Part shown: piece by piece, positions 1-11,399 of the stretch
Layout: every line of letters starts with the position of its first letter
How positions within the stretch are numbered: position 1 is the first letter of the stretch
NCBI GenBank assembly: GCA_019915135.1
Contig: JAHLMK010000001.1
Span: forward strand, 2,046,001-2,110,000
From: Strobilurus pachycystidiatus
Taxonomy: Eukaryota > Basidiomycota > Agaricomycetes > Agaricales > Physalacriaceae
Direction: 5' to 3'
Length of the DNA stretch: 64,000 nucleotides
Notes under the pieces: generated by a model
What the model was told of the DNA's origin: nothing
Database searches by the model: none
What the model saw: the letters and a program-made list of their open reading frames with translations, nothing else
Program-made: the position numbers and the translations under genes

Positions 1-852
1 CATCCAGAGCGCCAATGGCTTGTGGATCGAGATCCTCTTCAAAGGTCCAACTGGTATGCATCGTCAGTATGCTGCAATCATGAACATTCTATGTACTGCT
101 CACGTATTGTCGGACCAAGGATAGCCATCCCATTTGATCAAGTATTTCAATCGTCCACCTTTGATCTTTTTCACCGCGACAATGCATTCTGAGATCATCA
201 GTCATGAAGAAGGGTCTAGGTTCTGCACGACACACCAAAAGCAAACACATCGGCACTGTTCTCCCAGCGCTGCCTATCAGCTCGAACCTTTAATGCACCA
301 CCCATACGCATTGTCGCACGTCAGATCTTCAGACAGTGGCGCGTCGTAAACAAGGGGAATGTGGGAGTCAGAGACAAACACTACGAACAGAATATTAATA
401 GGAATGCTCGGCGGAAGAAGCTCGCTTTACGTACGACATGACAAAACAAGCTTTGCACCCGAGGATGGCCGTACGCCACAGCTATGGATGTTGAGCATTG
501 GGGGTTTCACGAGCAGTCAAACTCGACTCGCGAGTAACTTGGGGTAGGTAGCTGGCATGATAGTTGGCTCTCTGCAACCGCGGGCAGACCTCGTCCACAA
601 CGGGCATGAGAATCCGTTTCAGATTCGTTCCTGAGAAGCAAAGTTTGTTTGAATCAGAAGAATCCAATACTATATGACGGTGTGAACGACGGTTACCTTA
701 CTTGGACAAGTGAGGATTCTACAGCAGGTTTAGTGGGTGTTCTTTGTGTGCGGTTCAGACTCACCATTCGTCGATGTGTGGGAAAGGGCTTGCAGGCCAC
801 GGTGGTTCAAAACGAATTGGGATAGCAGTGAGCACTCCTACTACACAACACA
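1..852. other. No gene supported at left edge
   Basis: This stretch has only short reading frames and no recognisable domain on either strand. The first 55 bases stay open in more than one frame before a GTATGC donor-like site, so the end of an exon of a gene lying to the left is possible but cannot be confirmed. It lies just 3' of the stop codon of the interrupted MYND gene and probably includes its 3' untranslated region. Confidence 0.3.
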
Positions 853-1039
853 TTATATAACTACAATGTTGAAGGGGCAATCCAGAACCGAGGACGGTAA
901 GATACAAAGTACAGTCGCGCTAGAGTCTTCCATTGCGACATTCAGGCACATCTGAATCTCCTTGAGATTGGCTCTGGCCCTGGGAAAGGCGTGTAACACG
1001 GACGGAGCTGCCTTGACAGATACGGCGCCGCCGTGAGGG

Positions 1040-2198
1040 TAGAGACCTTCACGAGTCTCGAGGATCCAGTGAGTACTCGAGACTCGACTCGCCTCGGGCA
1101 CTCGCAGGACTCGATCCCCGAGACTCGCGGATCTTGCCGGGGCGAGTCCGAACACGAGTCGCGAGCAGGGCTTCGGTCGTGTGAGTACTCATGGCGAGTA
1201 CTCACACGGACTCGCGCAGTTCTCTGACGGTTAAAGACCTCAGACAAACTGTGAGCCGAGCGTGCAGCAAGCGTGTTGTACGCTCGTTCTTAATGAAATT
1301 TGATCTGATCACTCGGGATCAATATCCCGGATCCCAAGCGAGCGAGCGAGATTGATCGCGATCAATCTCTTGCTCTTCTCCTGCCTCCACCACCATGGGG
1401 TTGACGATTCGTCAACCCTGCCAGTCTGACAATTGTCATCTGGCTTTGGACGACACCCTCATGCCCCACAATAGGGCGCGGACGACTTCTGAGGTCCGTT
1501 GCTAGGGCGCCGCGGCCTTGGCAACGGGCCAACCAGGACGCGTAAGCCCCCATACATGGGCAGCAGACGCTGAACGGCGACAATAGCGGCCATCCAGAGG
1601 CCTCGGCACTTTGGAAGGACCTCTGAAGTGCTGCTCGGCAGGCCTGGGGACTGGATTGGGCGGGATGACCGGTGCGCGGTGCGTTTGCGAATGACGCGCA
1701 CACCCAGGTGCGTGTCTCAAATTTCATTCATTTGATGTCTCTGGCCATTGATCTATTTATTCATGCAGCATGCCGCATGCCGCACACACTCGCATCTCCG
1801 CCACCCAACCACACTCAACGTCACTACCGCACGGCACACACCTCCTCGTCACCTCGTTGTGGTTCTTCCTATAATGTCAACTCCCTCGCCGCCCCGCCGC
1901 CGCGCTAATCATGTACTCATGCCCGGCTGAGGCCCCCCGCGCAATTGCTCGGGGGGATTCGTCGTGCATGACAGATGAACACTGCGAGTACTGCACGAGT
2001 ACTCGCCTGAGTACCCGTGAGTACTCATAACAACTCGAATCAACATGAGTACTCGCCGGACCCGTGAGTACTCGACTCGCGGGACTCGAGTCTTTACCAG
2101 TGCGAGTCTTGACACGAGTCGCGGGCACTGATTTGGCCCATGAGTACTCGTGACTGCGAGTCCGAGTCGACTCGAGTCAAGACTCGTGAAGGTCTCTA
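1040..2198. mobile_element. hAT-like non-autonomous element, 1159 bp, copy 1
   Basis: The termini are perfect inverted repeats, TAGAGACCTTCACGAGTC at the left and its complement at the right. The element is flanked by an exact 8-bp target duplication CGTGAGGG (1032-1039 and 2199-2206). TIRs starting TAG and 8-bp duplications are typical of hAT elements. The subterminal 200 bp on each side is full of GAGTACTCG/GAGTC words, which resemble multiple transposase-binding sites. The interior has a perfect 16-bp palindrome (1351-1366) and a hairpin (1396-1416) but no recognisable transposase, so it depends on an enzyme made elsewhere. It sits inside the last exon of the MYND paralog. A same-length, nearly identical copy lies at 35339-36497. 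Confidence 0.92.
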
Positions 2199-3508
2199 CG
2201 TGAGGGCCATACTCGAATACGAGCACTGGTGTCAAAGAGTCTTCCAGGTGAAACCGATGGCTGTCCAGAATATGATCGATGGTTCCACAAGGAAACTCTG
2301 CACTATAAACCGGCACTCCCTCCATAAGACGATGCTCCAGAGGAGCTATGTCATGTACAAGTTTCTCGGAGTGCTGGAGAATGTCCTTGACTACACTGAC
2401 CCGGAATTTGTGCAGCCAGGCGCAGGCATATTCATATTGGTAACGAAAATGTCCCGCCACGCGATAAGCTGAAACTCATGAGCAGCTTGCTGAGCGGGAG
2501 GTAGATAGCAACCTTACCGACTGTTTTCCCCAGAAACAAGCATTCCTGCCGATGATTGTCGCTCGGGACTCCATGACGTGACCAGTCTTGACGTTGACAC
2601 GATACGCTGCAATACCGGCGCTGACTACACTGACCGCACTGTTTGATTTGGCCAAAGGGAATCTCCTTGCGACACTAAGCAAAAGTCAGCCACGATGGCA
2701 CCACCGGTCAGCCGTTACCGCGCACCGAATTACAGCACATCCTCACAATGCCATGCGCCCGATCATGCAGCTTGTATACGTCCCGATAATGAAGTTCCCA
2801 GGTCTTGTACGGCTCCAAGTTCGTATTGACCCTCTCTTCGTGACCACACCCAAACCGGCGAAAGGCTTTTGTCTTCGCCAGGACCTTGAAAAACCTCGGA
2901 AGGAATGCAAAGCTACACAACCCGTCGAGGATCATCCCCATTTGCGCGGTGACCTGACTTTCCTCCACGGTGGGGATGGACTTCCATGGAACCTTGCGAT
3001 AATAGAGGATGGCCTCCAGCAGTCCCCCTTCCAAAGCGAACCTCGCCTGACTCGATGTGTGTACCAGGTTGGCAAGGACAACGACGCCCAAAGTGAAGAC
3101 GGCGTGAGTGATTCGACACTGGCGAACGTCGAACAGATACTGTCCTCTACCGCGTCGACTGACCATGGCTGACAAAAGCGTTGAGACCCAATACAGCAGC
3201 GCGCTGTCGTTGACAATCTTGTCAAAGGCACCTCTTGGTGAGACAGATGATTGTCCCTTCAGATATGTCAGAAGACCATGGAGACCCTCGAGATTTGTGT
3301 CGTGGATTTGTATAAGACGCCTGACGAGTCTGCACGCTGCAGATACAGCAGCATTGGTGTATTGGGGAAAGAACCTCCTCCAATCGTGTAATCCCCGCCT
3401 GAGCGTGTTCAACAAAGCACCAGGCGGTGCCAGCAACTCGGTAAGCTCCTCTTGTAGAGCGTAGAGCCAGATGACGGTCCAGAGCCGAATGTGCTCCCGG
3501 CGATGGGA

Positions 3509-3981
3509 TAGACATGATCACGAGTGTCTATTCGGATATATCCGACATCCGAACGACGAATATGTGCACCCCAAACCCAGATATTCGTATTCGGATGGAC
3601 ATCCGACATTCTATCCGAGTTAAATGACCAATATCCGAATATCTGCGGATATTCATTCGAATATATCCGAATATATTTGAATATCCATGAATATTGGATT
3701 ATAATTGCATCAATCACAGTCTAAAACTATACATACTGTGAAGTTATGATAGTAAACTGGGTGTGAATGTCAATTAGAGTCACATAGCTAATACAGAACA
3801 CTCTCATATTATAGTCACAACTATCATGGTTCGGATGTTTGCTCAGGAAGTGAACATCCGACATCCGAGAGGTATCCGACATCCGAAGGATATCCGACAT
3901 CCGACATCCGAATAACTTCGGATGTCGGATACGAATATAATTGAAATATCCGAAAATATCCGACATTCGTGCTCATGTCTA
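3509..3981. mobile_element. hAT-like MITE, 473 bp, copy 1
   Basis: The element begins TAGACATGATCACGAGTGTC and ends in the near-complement (GCTCATGTCTA). It is flanked by a perfect 8-bp duplication CGATGGGA (3501-3508 and 3982-3989). The sequence is AT-rich and built from ATCCGACATCCGAATA-type words near both ends. It contains no coding capacity. It interrupts the N-terminal coding exon of the MYND paralog, and the gene frame joins exactly when the element and one target copy are discounted. The second copy (4527-4999) has the same length in the opposite orientation. Confidence 0.92.
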
Positions 3982-4526
3982 CGATGGGAACCATCACCTG
4001 CGAGCCCCTCTTCTGGCCGAAGCCATGCGAACAGCTCGGTGAGTTTAAGCAGGATAGCCCTAAACGAGTCCGTCGAAAGAAGGGGAAGCGTGGCTTCTAC
4101 CTTTTGGGGGGACAAGTCGTCGTTCAACTGGTCTTGGATGAGAGGAACGATGACCATGGATGCGAGGGAGATGAGGGCGTCCAAGACGTCCATAAGCTGT
4201 GCCGTGCAGGCCTTGCGCGTAATTGCAAGCTCGGCCAAACTGTAAGCCGTGCCGCAGGGATAAAGATCTTTTAGAAATGCCAACACCGCGGCAAACTCTC
4301 CAAGAATGTGTTCCGGTTTATCCGCGTCGAAACGAGTTCTGAGTCGGTTGATGTGCACCAAGGCGAGATTGTTGAGCGATTCGGCTTCGCTAGTTCCCGA
4401 CCGCAAGGGGCTAGATGGAACCATCGTCGCAAGATCGAAGGCGGAAAGGCTGCCCATCTGGAAATGGTGAGTACACAGAACAGACCATTTGCGTCTCTTC
4501 TCTTACCGTTTCGTCGGGGAATAGAT

Positions 4527-4999
4527 TAGACATGAGCACGAATGTCGGATGTTTTCGGATATTTCAATTATATTCGTATCCGACATCCGAAGATATTCGG
4601 ATGTCGGATGTCGGATACCACTCGGATGTCGGATACCTCTCGGATGTCGGATGTCCACTTTCTGAGCAGACATCCGAGACATGATAGTGTGGGCTGTAGT
4701 ATATGAGTGTTCTGTGTTAGCTATGTGACTCTAATTGACATTTACAGACAGTGTAATATCATAAGTTCATAGTAGGTATGGTTTCAGGCTGCTCTTGATG
4801 CAATAATACACCAATACTTATGGATATTCAGATATATTCGAATATATTCGGATGAATATTCACAAATATTTGGACATTGGACGATTATGTCGGATGCAAT
4901 GTCGGATATCCATCCGAATACGAATATCTGGGTTTGGGGTGCACATATTTGTGGTTCGGATGTCGGATACATCCGAATAGACACTCGTGATCATGTCTA
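4527..4999. mobile_element. hAT-like MITE, 473 bp, copy 2 (inverted)
   Basis: This is the reverse-orientation relative of the element at 3509-3981 and has the same 473-bp length. It begins TAGACATGAGCACGAATGTC and ends CTCGTGATCATGTCTA. An exact 8-bp duplication GAATAGAT flanks it (4519-4526 and 5000-5007). The two copies differ at many sites, so this pair is older than the 1159-bp pair. It lies about 70 bp upstream of the MYND paralog ATG, in its 5' untranslated or promoter region, next to an intron-like stretch (GTAAGAG...TTTCCAG) just before the ATG. Confidence 0.9.
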
Positions 5000-5120
5000 G
5001 AATAGATTCGTGCTGGTCAGATTTCAAGTACAAATCTGCGCCCCATATTAGGACGACTGTATTCCAGAGGAGCTCACACTTACCCAGATGAGGGTGAAAA
5101 AGCAAACAGCAAGAGCACAG

Positions 5121-5208
5121 CCACCACCTCTTTTAGGACCGGTCCCGCCTTCGAGTCCGATCTACCACCACCTCTTTTAGGACCGGTCCCGCCTTCGAGT
5201 CCGATCTA
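5121..5208. repeat. Tandem 44-bp repeat, two identical copies
   Basis: Two exact head-to-tail copies of a 44-bp unit (5121-5164 and 5165-5208) containing CTCTTTTAGGACCGGTCC. They lie between the two MYND genes, just past the 3' end of the intact one. No coding or regulatory role is evident. Exact identity suggests a recent slippage duplication. Confidence 0.9.
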
Positions 5209-5248
5209 GCATACTACATTTCTTCGGCTGGTCTACGATAGTTTATCA

Positions 5249-7377
5249 TTATATGTTCATCGGATAGGGACATCTAAGTACGTCTTCGCCTAGTACCATG
5301 AGAATATGCGAAGATGGTCTTTCGTCCTTTTCACGCTTGATGGACAAGCAGACGTACACTTCCTGCCCCACTCGATCTTTCGGAAAAGCATGGAGCACGG
5401 AGTCCGCCTTACAAACCCGCAGGCTGAACTTCCCTGCGCAGTAAAGTACGAACACTACCGGCGTCCTGGGACTCATGTAACGCTGACCTCCACTCCTTAG
5501 AATCGCGCCCAGATCGTCGTCCAGGACAGCGTGGCTGAACACCCTATCGGTTGGAAGAAAACGACGCTCAGGGACTACGCAGCCGGCAGCCACCTGCCGC
5601 AGGTAGCTTTCTATGCTTGTCAAGACATGTTGTTGGCGGTCCTTCAACCATGCCACGGCGAGGGCACACTCGAACCTATAAGAACCCCATAGTTCACGAC
5701 CTGGACAGATGCAGCGTCAAGATGGAGTTTCTAAAGAAGAAAGAAAAACTGGCCTTTGTCTACACTCCAGGCTTTACACTCTGTGCGATGACTGAGGTTG
5801 TCGACACTCTCTGCTCCCCGCCAATCTGCTCTTTGACACTCACGTCCACAATAGATACGCTCCCCACAACCGCTGCAACATTTTCGGGTATTCTTCTTGA
5901 GGCGTTGCTTGCACTGTGCATGGAAATCAGCGTCGACGAAACAAAGTAGACAGCCTGATTCAGTCGCTCGCACCGATACACACGAAAACTTGAACTCCCG
6001 TCGAACCATATCGAAGAGATGCCAACCGGAAAGGTAAAGACTGTGCCAGGACTGCCATGGTTCTTGGCCAATCTGGATGTTCTCAAGCAGGAGTCCGCGA
6101 GTTATGCGAGCACCCCATTGACGACAAGCGATAGAGTTGCCGCCACTGGTAAGAACTCCCTCGTTCCAGAAGTGCTCCACCTTGTGAATGATGTCGACGA
6201 AGCGCCTTGTGACATAGTCGCCTTCAATGTCCGTCTCCTTCCAATCCATCGAGTTGGAGTACACGATGGCGTCCAGCAGTCCACCTTTGATGGCTTCGAC
6301 CACATCGGACGGTGTTTGGAGATTCGCGACCATAAAGGAGAGGGAGGTATCAAACGTAGCATGGACGGCGGAGCGCAGGGGATCCTTCTTCAGGTAATGG
6401 CGGCGACCTTTCCCACTGACGATGAATTGCATCACTACCGACACCCAGTATGTCAACCGACACTCCCTTATCACATCCTTTCCTCTCTCTCCTTGAGTCT
6501 GACCGCATTCCCGGATGTAAACGATCGTGGCGTAGATAGGGAGAATGTCATCGTCGCGTGCAGCGACGAGCGTGGCAAGAGCGGTGCATGCATGTCGGAA
6601 ACATACATCACCCAAGGTCACATAGAGCCGGCCGTCGTGATGGGAGCGCAAATCGGCCCATGTCATCCCCGCTACTCGAAGGAGGGAGTGGCGGCCGGTC
6701 GTATAAGCCAATACCAGGCAGCAATGGAGTAGACGAGACATAGAGGGCCGTGAGGATTCAACCTCTCGTAGATCGTAGTATACCGCCATGCGAAGGATGA
6801 AGAGTGCGCTGCACTCAAAGACGGGTGCCATCTGTTGCAGTAACTTGATCCTGCCTGGATCCGATGACTGGCGTTCATCGAGCTTCGCGTCACCCCCTAC
6901 GATGCCCAAAACCACTCCAGAGCCCACCACCTCCTGGCGTTCATCGACGGCAGTACCCCCACCAATAGTCGACTCGACGAAGGCGAAAACGGATCCAGCA
7001 CCTAGGAGTGCCGCAAGATCCTCGAGCAGGGAAGCCATCTGCTTCGCAACGGGCCTGTAACGTGTCTCTGGACCTGGCGCTTTGACGCCATCTGAAGTAT
7101 GCCAATCACCACCAAGGAGCGAGACGATATTGTCCAGTTCCGCCCATCCGCCACTTTCGTCGGCCGTTGCGCTGACCAGTGAAGGTGTCAGGCTGTTCAG
7201 CCTCGCATGCGCATTTCGAAGGAACTGTCGTGGAGTGCTGTTGTTCTGCCATGTCGTCTGGTCCTTTATGAGTGCCGAAGTCTCCTCGTCCAAAATCAGA
7301 CACAATCTCATCGCATGTCACGAATTACTCACCTTGAGGAGGTTGGCTTGTACGCTAGTAAGGTTGAAGGCTGACAT
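5249..7377 (-). CDS. MYND-type zinc-finger protein
   Basis: Modelled as three exons: 7333-7377, 5766-7284 and 5249-5700, with 48- and 65-nt introns; phases close to give about 671 aa. The protein begins MSAFNL, followed by a large helical region with no named domain. A MYND-like cluster falls at about residues 465-520: CLLC, then KCCSGC, YCGREC, and HRTEC. A C-terminal block with LWGSYRFECALAVAW and VLHAFPKDR follows. MYND fingers are protein-interaction modules, and such proteins are greatly expanded in agaricomycetes, mostly with unknown roles. A 5' intron (GTAAGAGGG...CTTCAG) just upstream of the ATG matches the position of a similar one in the neighbouring paralog. The start was chosen because the paralog also begins near a SAF(N/D)L motif. 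The 5766 donor (GTGTAG) is non-ideal but is the only one that keeps the conserved frame. It is the intact partner of the broken gene to its left. Confidence 0.83.
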
Positions 7378-7582
7378 GACGGCCACACCTGAAGACATTA
7401 GCGTTGCATTCGACGCGGGCACAAAACCCTCTTACCGATGAGAGACGGAAAAGACCCTTTCGATACACGTGGTCTCCAAATTCGGCGATCCCATCATCGG
7501 CCAATGTCTTCTCCTTACGCCCGTAGAACGGAAACTAACCGTATACATCGATCTGTTCTATCTAGAATCAAGAAATATGGTT

Positions 7583-9505
7583 CTAATTCACTAGTTCCAC
7601 TTCGTCACTATCGTCATCAGACGGCTGAATCCCCCCTTGCTTTCCTTCCAACCATTTCGCAGAGTCAGTTTCCAAACGTCTCAGCAAGTCTCTCCGCATG
7701 TCTTTTATCTCTTTGATACCCCAAACTTCCTCTCGCTCTTGAACAGACATAGCTGCCTGTATTAACCCGTGCGTTAGCTCCTACGAAGCAACAGTTCGAG
7801 GTGTAATTGCCTACATTGATGCAGTATGGTGCGTACCCCTGTGGGTTTGACATAAACGTCTTGGCATAGTGGACGAGGTACAGCCCACAATCTTTGCCGT
7901 TAGCTTGCTGAGGCACCTGTCAGGAATGTTCAACTGGTGAAGTTGCTCAAGTTTATGAGACGCACGATACCGATCACCATCTTTGGTGGAACGAAATCTG
8001 GCTGTTTCTTCTTGTCCAGCGCCTCCATTCGCAAGTATGTAGTAAGATCCCGGATGATCTCGTCATAGTCTTCCTCTCGTCGCAGAGAATCAAGGATCAA
8101 GATGGTGGCTGTATTGTTGTTCCTGCCAAAGTTAATGCGCTGAGACGCGTGGATAACACTGTCGAAGGACCGTCGGACGTACCCAGTACCTGACTCCTTT
8201 GGCAAACAGTACTTTGTGTGATACACAATGACAAGAAACCAATGTGCCCTGTGTGACTCGAGGTTGGAGGAACAGTGTAGGAAATATGCGGAGCAGCAAC
8301 ATACGATAGATGCATGGGAAATATGACATAATCCTTCTCGAAAAGGTCGACCCTCTTTGTCCAGCGTCTGACCTGTTCGTAGCAAGTTTCGTCGACCTGA
8401 GGTCTGTTCCGTCAAGTCAGCACATACGGGGTCAACCAGTAGGTCGGGCTTACTTTTCACCCTTGAACTTGGCATAGAAGAATGAGCTAAACAGATACGT
8501 CTTTTGGGATCTTTTTGGAGTAGCCTTCGAAAACTCCTCGAACCACAGGCTGTACCCGGGGATGAGTATAAGATAGCTGAGCTAAAGTTGTCTTACATGA
8601 GAGCCCACTCTACGAGGTTGTCATTCATGAGCCCACCCGGCTTCAAGCGGACAGCGTCGCTAGCGACGAGGGAAACCTTATGTTTGGCCGTACGAGGATA
8701 GACGAGAATGACCTGGAGCGGATTGGCGTAATTTCCTAGGCCACCTTCACCATCCATCGGGTGCCTGGCGATAGTCCTGGGCCGGGAGAGGCTATCAGTG
8801 AGAAGACGTGCGGATTGAGGGACAACTACCTGGTTGCCGGGACAGGACTCTTGTTATCTTTATTTCTAGTGAGCGAGGGGTGAGTTACATGTCGACCAGT
8901 CTGATACCAACTCACGACGTTGGACCTGGCGGCGAATCGCTGCGTTCAAACCAGGTGAGTCAGACCCAGAAATAAACGGATGTAAGACACTTTCCTGGTT
9001 GCTTCCGGGGCTGACTGTCTCCGAAACCTCTTCTTTGGCTTTGGCCTGAATTGGTTGAAGCAACGTCAGGCACCACCACGAAGGAAACGGACCTGCGATT
9101 CTCCCTAGTGCACAGATGAACAACACGGGTTGGGATACTATGGGACACTTACACCTGCAAGACGTCGCTGACTTCAATGTCGTTCTCAGACTGGCCTAAA
9201 TCAGCCTGGCGTTTGCGAGGTGTTGGTGGTTGCTGGGGTGCTGCAGGGAGACTGCAGAGCGATGAGTGGAATCACAGAGAATTGGGGCGAGCGCCATACA
9301 CTGGCTTTCCCTCGACATCTAGATCAGGTTCCCTTACTACCGGCGACACGCACTCTGGCTCGCGAGCGGCGGTTGGCGGTGCTCGCTCGCCTTTGGGACC
9401 GTGCCAAACCTGTCCCAACGCCATGAGTTGAAGCAGCCCAAAAGGTTCGTCATCTTTTCCATATGTATGAAAACGAAGAATGGCGAGTGGAGCGTCCGGA
9501 TCTAC
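7583..9505 (-). CDS. Ulp1/SENP-family (C48) cysteine protease
   Basis: Ulp1-type enzymes cleave SUMO from proteins or process its precursor; many divergent fungal copies are linked to transposons. The catalytic set is readable across several short exons: LKPGGLMNDNLVEWAL and FSSFFYAKF (8600-8791 and about 8460-8560), YEQVRRWTKRVDLFEKDY (about 8330-8400), the catalytic His in SAHWFLVIV, Asp in LILDSL, Gln in VPQQANGKDCG and Cys in the same motif (7815-7916). The last exon (7583-7756) is charged and ends DDDSDEVELVN. Introns are about 45-65 nt. Proline-rich N-terminal exons can be followed to about 9505 (FHTYGKDDEPFGLLQLM), but one junction near 8830-8880 is unresolved, so the N-terminus is provisional. 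It is divergent to the gene starting near 11.4 kb. Confidence 0.82.
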
Positions 9506-11399
9506 AACTCATTTGGTCAGTGTATCCAAAACGGACGGCGAAGGGCTCACCTGCTGCCTTCGCACTCGTCGCTTTACGGACAGGAGGACCCATGGAGTGA
9601 CGGACGGAAGACGAAAGACGAGGCAAAAAAAAGCGACTTTCGATCGGTCGGACTACGTTTTCATGTCTTCGGTCATGAAGGGCCGAAGGACTGAGACTAC
9701 ACATGGGAACATACTACGGCAGGGAACTATTCGGTTTCCTACTATACTCTTCGTTCCTCCCCGAGTCATTGCTTGCATCTGGAATGCGGTCAGCAACAAC
9801 CTTTTAGGAGATGATTTTACACACTCTTTTCCAGAACGGCGCCGAGGGGGCAAGAACGATCGAAGAAGACGGGAATGTGAACGCCATCCTGCCCTAAAGT
9901 CGAGGATTAGAAATTTCGATGGTTGGGCTCCAGCACGGACCGTAGTGATTCAAGAAGTCCTTGATGGACATGTTTCCAGCAGAATGAAATAGTGTCGTGC
10001 AGCAACGGGTTTGACGGGGCGTTGGATTCACGACACTTTTACCATCATCGGGTTCCACTTCCGAATCACTTGGGGGCGAGAATTCCATTGGCGGCGGTTC
10101 TGATTTGTCGGTTGTGATCGCACGGGATCCGTCTGCAACCGCTTATCATGAGGAGGAGTCGTGCTGGGTATGAAATCGACTGACCTTGATGGGCGTCGGA
10201 CATTGATGAGAAAAGGCCAACCGGGGTGGGTCCGAACCGGGATGAAAAAAAATACATACAAACAATGGGTGGCGTAGTCCGAGAGACTTCCCGACTTGAC
10301 TAGTGCCATGAACCTCGAGGATTTGTTTGAAGAGTGGTTGACACGGCATTCGTTTGCTGGACCTTCACCGGATGCACAGCTACCCGTGATCTGCGCTTGC
10401 GGTAAACGCTTTCTTCCTGTGTGCTTGGCCACAGGGAAGAAGAACAAAGCACACGCAGGATTCTTATTCCAGGCGGTACGAACTTAGAACCCTCGAGCAA
10501 AGACCAAACTAAAGACTCAGCAGTGCGAGAACAATCTCTTCGACCCCGACAACCCACTCTCATGCAGTGTTGGTTACCGCTGGGTTACCCAACAACAAAT
10601 GCGCGATATGGGTCAAGCTCGGGTCGCTAACTGGGCGGACTATGCTCCCAGAGTGTCTCGACGATCAATGGCTACGCCGCCGACGCCTCCTCAGACGCCT
10701 CAACGCCCGTCGCGGAGGCACCAGTCCACCACGTTGTCCGAATTTCACCCGACACCTGCAGTACAAGCACCCACCATGCAGCACCATTGCTGGGTCACGG
10801 TATGCAATGAGGTGCGTTGGAGGGACTCGCATGAAATCCACGTTTGCTCACCCTGTCAATCGCTCAGGCCGGGGACCCCATCGACACCGAAACATTTATA
10901 CCCATCCATCCTTCGGACTGGCCGTATCTGTTGCCTTGCAACATTCTATACTTGAGCCAGGAGCTAGCTGTCGGTCATGCCAGGGATGAATGGGAGTACA
11001 GATATGAAGGTCAGTGGAAACTGTCCACCGGTCCCCAACCTGTCACAGAAGGCGAGATGCTGTGGGTTCGGCGCCATCAAGTGCCGGAAGCTAGGTACGA
11101 AGTCAAACAACGTCGAGAGTCAGTTTTGAACCCGCACTCAGGGATGATGATTCGGATGAGGACATTTTCGCGATGGTTGGAGAACGTGGTTTCTCTGGAA
11201 GATGAATGAGTTCGCCGTAGAAATATTGATGTAAAGACAGCGTGTAAATCTACCCTGTCATCCACGTGATACACCCAGCTTGGACCCGTACGTCGATGAT
11301 CACATCAAAGACCAGGAGGACTAGAGTATCTGGAGGCGAGTTAAACAAGTGATAGGATTGAAAACTAAACTGACAAGCGAGCAGGGCCATGCACGATTG
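9506..11399. other. Weakly coding spacer, possible 5' exons of flanking genes
   Basis: No complete gene can be supported here. On the minus strand at about 9890-10110 an acidic stretch (SPPSDSEVEPDDGKS, then MSIKDFLNHYGPCW) looks protein-coding and could be further N-terminal exons of the protease gene to the left. On the plus strand at about 10840-11200 a frame containing YEGQWKLSTGPQPV could be early exons of the gene that becomes clear at 11.4 kb. Neither can be joined with confidence. Confidence 0.3.

Larger units (their letters stand above)
853..4457 (-). pseudogene. MYND zinc-finger gene broken by mobile elements
   Basis: Tandem paralog of the intact MYND-finger gene at 5249-7377, with matching blocks in the same order. 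From the ATG at 4457 the N-terminal region reads to 3990, is cut by a 473-bp element (3509-3981), resumes in frame at 3500 and reads on to about 2708. A MYND-type cluster (CGQC, YCSVSC, HRQEC) is encoded at about 2550-2660. A 49-nt intron (2469-2517) follows, then the post-finger region runs to 2207, where a 1159-bp element (1040-2198) splits the last exon. The C-terminus (GGAVSVKAAPSVLHAFPR and on) continues at 1031 and stops at 853. Both coding insertions are frame-neutral once the element and one target copy are discounted. An in-frame TAG just before the finger probably lies in a further intron that I could not place. MYND fingers bind proline-rich peptides in other proteins; the cellular role here is unknown. 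As drawn the gene cannot make its full product. Confidence 0.8.

Noticed and set aside
1362..1727. A 121-aa frame inside the 1159-bp element (also in the second copy) as a transposase
   Set aside because: Far too short, with no DDE, BED-finger or hAT dimerisation motif; frames of this size are expected in GC-rich DNA.
1909..2460. A 183-aa minus-strand frame crossing the right end of the 1159-bp element
   Set aside because: It is a chimera: the first part is genuine MYND-paralog sequence and the rest reads into the transposon terminus.
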